DNA from: Peptococcaceae bacterium
GTDB lineage: Bacteria; Bacillota; Peptococcia; DRI-13
Assembly (NCBI GenBank): GCA_020054815.1
Contig: JAIHAN010000007.1
Span: 1-39,093 of the forward strand
Length of the DNA stretch: 39,093 nt
Direction: 5' to 3'
Shown here: piece by piece, positions 35,049 through 39,093 of the stretch
Position numbering within the stretch: the stretch's first letter is position 1
Layout: every line of letters starts with the position of its first letter
Made by a program: the position numbers and the translations under genes
The notes under the pieces: model-generated
What the model saw: the letters and a program-made list of their open reading frames with translations, nothing else
Database searches by the model: none
What the model was told of the DNA's origin: nothing

Positions 35049-35810
35049 ATGGCTTTACGTAAAATTGTGAAAATCGATGAGGAAAAATGTAACGGCTGTG
35101 GTATTTGTGTACCGGCCTGTGCAGAGGGTGCTATTCAAATCATTGACGGGAAAGCCCGCCTGCTGGCGGAAAACCTGTGTGACGGGCTGGGAGCCTGTTT
35201 AGGACCTTGCCCCATGAATGCCATCACCATTGAAGAAAGGGAAGCGGAGGAATTTGACGAAGCGGCTGTGGAAAAACACAAGAAGAGTATTGGACGGGAA
35301 CCCCATAAACACGAGCATCATGAAACCCCGAAACCTGTTGCACCGCCCGCCGGTGGCTGCCCAGGCTCCAGGCTGATGGCTTTCCGTAATGAAGAGGAAA
35401 AGGCCGGCACGTATCAGGGAGAGCTGCCCAGTGCTTTGAGACAGTGGCCTGTACAGTTAAATTTACTCCCTGTAACAGCACCGTTTTTTGAAGGAGCCGA
35501 CTTACTGCTGGCTGCTGACTGCGTACCCCTGGCTTATGCCGATTTTCACCGTAAATTCCTTAAAGGCAAAACAGTAGCCATGGGCTGTCCGAAACTGGAT
35601 AATGTGGAACATTACCTGGAAAAACTTACGGCTATCATTAAGCACAATAAACTAAAGAGTATTACTGTAACCCATATGGAAGTACCCTGCTGTTATGGTA
35701 TGGTACGCCTGGTGCAGGAGGCAGTAAAGCGCTCCGGTAAACAAGTTCCTGTACAGCGTGTGAAAATTGGGGTACGCGGGGAGATTCTCGAAACTGAATT
35801 AATGGTGTAG
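35049..35810 (+). CDS. 4Fe-4S ferredoxin-type iron-sulfur protein
   Basis: CNGCGICVPACAEGAI and CDGLGACLGPCPMNAI cysteine clusters. Confidence 0.9.
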   Translation: MALRKIVKIDEEKCNGCGICVPACAEGAIQIIDGKARLLAENLCDGLGACLGPCPMNAITIEEREAEEFDEAAVEKHKKSIGREPHKHEHHETPKPVAPPAGGCPGSRLMAFRNEEEKAGTYQGELPSALRQWPVQLNLLPVTAPFFEGADLLLAADCVPLAYADFHRKFLKGKTVAMGCPKLDNVEHYLEKLTAIIKHNKLKSITVTHMEVPCCYGMVRLVQEAVKRSGKQVPVQRVKIGVRGEILETELMV

Positions 35811-35860
35811 TGGTATAATAAACTAAGGCTGGTAAAATTGATACGTGTTTTGGAGGAAAA

Positions 35861-36301
35861 ATGAAACCTGGAATCGCTGTTGGCGTCCTTGTCATAGAAA
35901 ATGAAAGAGTCCTCTTGGGGAAAAGGCATCCAGATTTAGTCGGAGGCGGCCACTGGTGCGTTCCTATGGGCCGGCTGGAGTATGGCGAAGCCATACGGGA
36001 ATGCGGTTTGCGGGAGCTAGGGGAGGAAAGTGGCCTTAGTGCCCGGGAGATCCGTGTTTTATCGGTCCATAATGTTATTTTACCCACATCTCACTATTTA
36101 ACTTTTAGCCTCCTGGCTCTTGGTATTTCCGGTGAACCTCAAGTGAAATCCCCCCTGGAGATTACGGAATGGGCCTGGTTTTCTTTGGACGACCTTCCTG
36201 AACCCCTTTTTTATCCCATTCGGGAAATGATTGCAGTTTACCGGCAGCCATATACGGATATTAATAAAGTAATCCTGGAATATCACTCTTATGATGTATA
36301 G
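35861..36301 (+). CDS. NUDIX hydrolase
   Basis: Nudix box GRLEYGEAIRECGLRELGEESGL. Confidence 0.92.
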   Translation: MKPGIAVGVLVIENERVLLGKRHPDLVGGGHWCVPMGRLEYGEAIRECGLRELGEESGLSAREIRVLSVHNVILPTSHYLTFSLLALGISGEPQVKSPLEITEWAWFSLDDLPEPLFYPIREMIAVYRQPYTDINKVILEYHSYDV

Positions 36302-36441
36302 AAAAAGGGAATTACCAAACAATACTGATGTAAAAGTTAGGATAAAGAGGGAGAAGTAAGTATGGTGGTGACTGTAACAAACTCCGCTCATAACTAGTTG
36401 GAGAAATGGTCGTGAAGTGATAATATTATATTATCTTAGCT

Positions 36442-36467
36442 AAACAGAAGGAAATATCCTTCTGTTT
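36442..36467 (+). terminator. Intrinsic terminator
   Basis: AAACAGAAGGA-AATA-TCCTTCTGTTT. Confidence 0.75.
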
Positions 36468-36524
36468 CTTTATAGCAGGAGTCCATTATGTACTTTTTTG
36501 TTACAATTAAAGGTGGTGTAGAGA

Positions 36525-36977
36525 ATGGTGGAGATAAAAGAAGCAGAGTTAGGCGACATTGAGGGCCTCCTTATACTGGTTGGCGAACTGGGATATACCA
36601 TGACCAGGGAAGAAGAAAGAGATGTTCTCCGGTACATGTTAGAAAATCCCGAGTATTATGTGTACCTGGCCGTATACCAGGGAGAAATAGTGGGCCTGGT
36701 TAGCTTTAACATAAAATATTATCTGCATAAAGCAAAGCCAGTGGCTTACATCGGCAGCATGGTGGTAAAAGAAGGCTTGCGCTCACTGGGTATTGGCAAA
36801 ATGCTTATGGCCAAAGTGGAGGAAATTGCTCTCAAAAGAAATTGTCTGAGTATCCAGCTCAATAGTAACAAAAGAAGGGTCAGGGCCCACGAATTTTATC
36901 GAAAATTAGGTTATAGCGAAGTTTCTTTGAAGTTTGAGAAAATATTAAAAGAAGAATACTCAACTGTCAGTGATTGA
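36525..36977 (+). CDS. GNAT family N-acetyltransferase
   Basis: IGSMVVKEGLRSLGIGKMLMAKVEEIA, AHEFYRKLGY. Confidence 0.92.
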   Translation: MVEIKEAELGDIEGLLILVGELGYTMTREEERDVLRYMLENPEYYVYLAVYQGEIVGLVSFNIKYYLHKAKPVAYIGSMVVKEGLRSLGIGKMLMAKVEEIALKRNCLSIQLNSNKRRVRAHEFYRKLGYSEVSLKFEKILKEEYSTVSD

Positions 36978-36994
36978 GATGATGAGGTGAACCG

Positions 36995-37174
36995 ATGACC
37001 ACAAACAAGAAGCATGTTATATGTGGGCATCGGACAGCTCTTAGCCTGCTACTTTTTGGGGCTGCCCCTCTTATACCTGTTAAAACGTTACAACTGGGAC
37101 AGGTATTAGCAGGATTTTTCTTGTGGACGTGGAATACCTTTAAAAAGCTAATTTGGGGGAATAAGCATGACTGA
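36995..37174 (+). CDS. 59-aa hydrophobic small protein overlapping the ThiF-family gene
   Basis: ATG after gatgaggtg; MTTNKKHVICGHRTALSLLLFGAAPLIPVKTLQLGQVLAGFFLWTWNTFKKLIWGNKHD; stop overlaps ATG 37167. Confidence 0.55.
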   Translation: MTTNKKHVICGHRTALSLLLFGAAPLIPVKTLQLGQVLAGFFLWTWNTFKKLIWGNKHD

Positions 37175-37904
37175 GTATCCAAAAGATTTTTTGCGTTACG
37201 AGCGGCAGTTGATTCTTCCCCAGGTAGGCGAAGCTGGCCAGAAAAAGTTATTGGCAGCCAAGGTACTGGTCGTAGGAACAGGCGGATTGGGCTCCCCAGT
37301 TTTATATTATCTGGCGGCGGCAGGAGTAGGGACCCTGGGATTGGTAGACAGTGATACCGTAGAGATAACTAACCTTAATCGCCAGATTATTCACTGGGAA
37401 AAAGATTTATCCAGGCCCAAGGTTATTTCGGCCCGAGAGAAACTAGAGGCCTTTAACTCCCAGCTTAAGATAAACACCTATCAAATGCTTTTTGATCCCC
37501 ATACTGCCCGGGAGATCATTCCCCAGTATGATCTTGTCATCGCCGCTGTTGACAATTTAGAAACTCGCCGGGTAATCAATGAGGCCTGTTTCGCCCTGGA
37601 AAAACCCTGGATTGAAGGCGGCGTTAAAGATTTTGCCGGGCTTATCACTACTTTTCGCCCTCCCCAGGGACCTTGTTACCAGTGTCTTTATCCCGACTCC
37701 AATCTCCGGGAGAAGAGACCTATAGGGCTTATGGGTGTAATGCCCGGAGTGATTGGGGTACTGCAGGCCCAGGAAGCCATCAAGCTTATTCTGGGAATTG
37801 GCACACCTTTGGCAGGGAGGCTTCTAATTTTCGATGCCCTGGAAACAAGGTTTGAGACCATTACTTTAGCTCGTAATCCTCAATGTCCTATCTGCAGCCA
37901 CTAA
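37167..37904 (+). CDS. ThiF/MoeB/HesA family adenylyltransferase
   Basis: VLVVGTGGLGSPVLYYLAAAGVGTLGLVDSD, TNLNRQIIH, CxxC pairs (CYQCLYPD, CPICSH). Confidence 0.93.
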   Translation: MTEYPKDFLRYERQLILPQVGEAGQKKLLAAKVLVVGTGGLGSPVLYYLAAAGVGTLGLVDSDTVEITNLNRQIIHWEKDLSRPKVISAREKLEAFNSQLKINTYQMLFDPHTAREIIPQYDLVIAAVDNLETRRVINEACFALEKPWIEGGVKDFAGLITTFRPPQGPCYQCLYPDSNLREKRPIGLMGVMPGVIGVLQAQEAIKLILGIGTPLAGRLLIFDALETRFETITLARNPQCPICSH

Positions 37905-37931
37905 ATTTTTCACAAAGAGAATAAAAGATAA

Positions 37932-38091
37932 CTCCGAACTCACAATACCTAAGGGAAACTATGGTATTTGAGTCAATGGGTACCAGGAGAAATTCTGCTG
38001 CCTCCCGTGTTTGGAAAGGAGATTTGCTTCATAGTGATTTCACTGCCGGCATCTTTCCGAGGGAGGGAAAATGCTGGCAATTATTTTTATT
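37932..38091 (+). ncRNA. Moco (molybdenum/tungsten cofactor) riboswitch candidate upstream of moeA
   Basis: GCCTCCCGTGTTTGGAAAGGAGATTTGCTTC resembles the remembered moaA-leader Moco motif; CCTCCC/GGGAGG pairing; terminator-like TGCCGGCAT...ATGCTGGCA + T-rich. Confidence 0.8.
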
Positions 38092-38102
38092 GAGGTGATA
38101 AT

Positions 38103-39093
38103 GTGCGCCTTTTGCAAGTTACTTCACCGGAAGATGTACTAAGAATTATCAGGGAAAATTTTTCCTCTTTAGGTGGGGAAACCGTAGAGATTAAACATGC
38201 AGGGCAGCGTGTCGTGGGCAGCGATGTGATTGCCCCGGAAGATGTGCCCGGTTTTGACCGTTCCACAGTAGATGGCTATGCGCTGAGGGCTTGCGACAGT
38301 TTTGGCGCCGGTGAAGCCATGCCGGCCTTGCTCAACCTTGGAGGTGAGGTACGGATGGGTGAAGCAGCGCCTCACCTTCCCCCGGGAGCCTGCATCTATG
38401 TACCCACCGGGGGGATGATCCCTGAGGGTGCAGATGCAGTGGTCATGCTGGAAGATACAGAGGTTTTGGGGGATATCGTCAATTGTTACCGGCAAGTGGC
38501 TCCGGGAGAAAACATCATCAGGCGGGGAGAAGATATCAGCCGGGGGGAAGTAATCTTGAAAAAGGGACGCCTGCTGCGTGCTCCGGAAATCGGGGTACTT
38601 GCATCCCTGGGCATCACAGACCTTCAGGTGACAGTAAAACCCAGGGTAGGCATCCTCTCCACGGGTGATGAAATCGTTCCCTATACGACGGCTTCACTGC
38701 CGCCCGGGCAAGTCCGGGACAGTAATGCTTTAGCTGTAGGTGAACTGGCCCGGCAAAAAGGTGCGGAAATTATCTACGGAGGTATTCTGCGGGATTCCTA
38801 TGAGATTTTTAAATCCGGGGTGGAAGAATTACTAGAGCAGGTAGATTTTCTCGTTCTTTCCGGAGGAAGTTCCGTGGGCACCAGGGATTTTACTGCCCAG
38901 GTGCTGGAGGAACTGGGCAAACCGGGTCTTTTGGTGGAAGGGGTAGCCATACAGCCGGGGAAACCGACACTTCTGGCCAAGTGCCGGGAGAAACCCGTCC
39001 TGGGTCTTCCTGGGCATCCCGTTTCCGCTTTAAATATTTTTGCCTTGTTCGGTACAGCCATTATTGACAGGTTATTAGGCAGAGAGGAACAGG
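38103..39093 (+). CDS. moeA: Molybdopterin molybdenumtransferase (partial, runs off window)
   Basis: GTG start; VRLLQVTSPEDVLRIIRENF...APEDVPGFDRSTVDGYALRA...PRVGILSTGDEIV. Missing from ORF track because no stop in window. Confidence 0.92.
   Translation, partial: MRLLQVTSPEDVLRIIRENFSSLGGETVEIKHAGQRVVGSDVIAPEDVPGFDRSTVDGYALRACDSFGAGEAMPALLNLGGEVRMGEAAPHLPPGACIYVPTGGMIPEGADAVVMLEDTEVLGDIVNCYRQVAPGENIIRRGEDISRGEVILKKGRLLRAPEIGVLASLGITDLQVTVKPRVGILSTGDEIVPYTTASLPPGQVRDSNALAVGELARQKGAEIIYGGILRDSYEIFKSGVEELLEQVDFLVLSGGSSVGTRDFTAQVLEELGKPGLLVEGVAIQPGKPTLLAKCREKPVLGLPGHPVSALNIFALFGTAIIDRLLGREEQ

Noticed and set aside
38483-38668. Plus-strand 61-aa ORF and minus-strand ORFs 38169-39061
   Set aside because: They lie out of frame within the clear moeA coding sequence (38103 onward).

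Overview
This 39 kb window looks like chromosome from a spore-forming, anaerobic Firmicute (Clostridia-like). That assignment is an inference from the gerA-type operon, Etf, TRAP and molybdopterin genes. No rRNA, tRNA, CRISPR array, transposase or phage module was found. Main blocks: (1) a PAS/sigma-54 activator followed by an acyl-CoA dehydrogenase-etfBA operon with an exact GG-N10-GC promoter; (2) a GntR regulator and an AlbA/Schlafen-like protein, a TVP38-like membrane protein and a FAH-family hydrolase; (3) a six-gene operon, dctP-dctQ-dctM-larA-like-aconitase/IPM-isomerase large and small subunits, behind a second sigma-54 promoter, two palindromes and a PrpR_N-type activator, which is the best candidate for an undescribed 2-hydroxyacid catabolic system; (4) comB/comA, a ubiD-ubiA-ubiE menaquinone set, two ferritin-like paralogs, a gerA/B/C operon, a PRTase with a long structured leader, gdh, a LysM/PG-binding/BsuPI protein, GGDEF, a ferredoxin, NUDIX, GNAT, ThiF and MoeA with a Moco-type riboswitch. 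The most unusual non-coding signals are several intergenic arrays of degenerate 7-nt repeats, most starting at or next to stop codons, and two families of dispersed palindromes. No searches were run; all identities come from reading the supplied translations and nucleotides.
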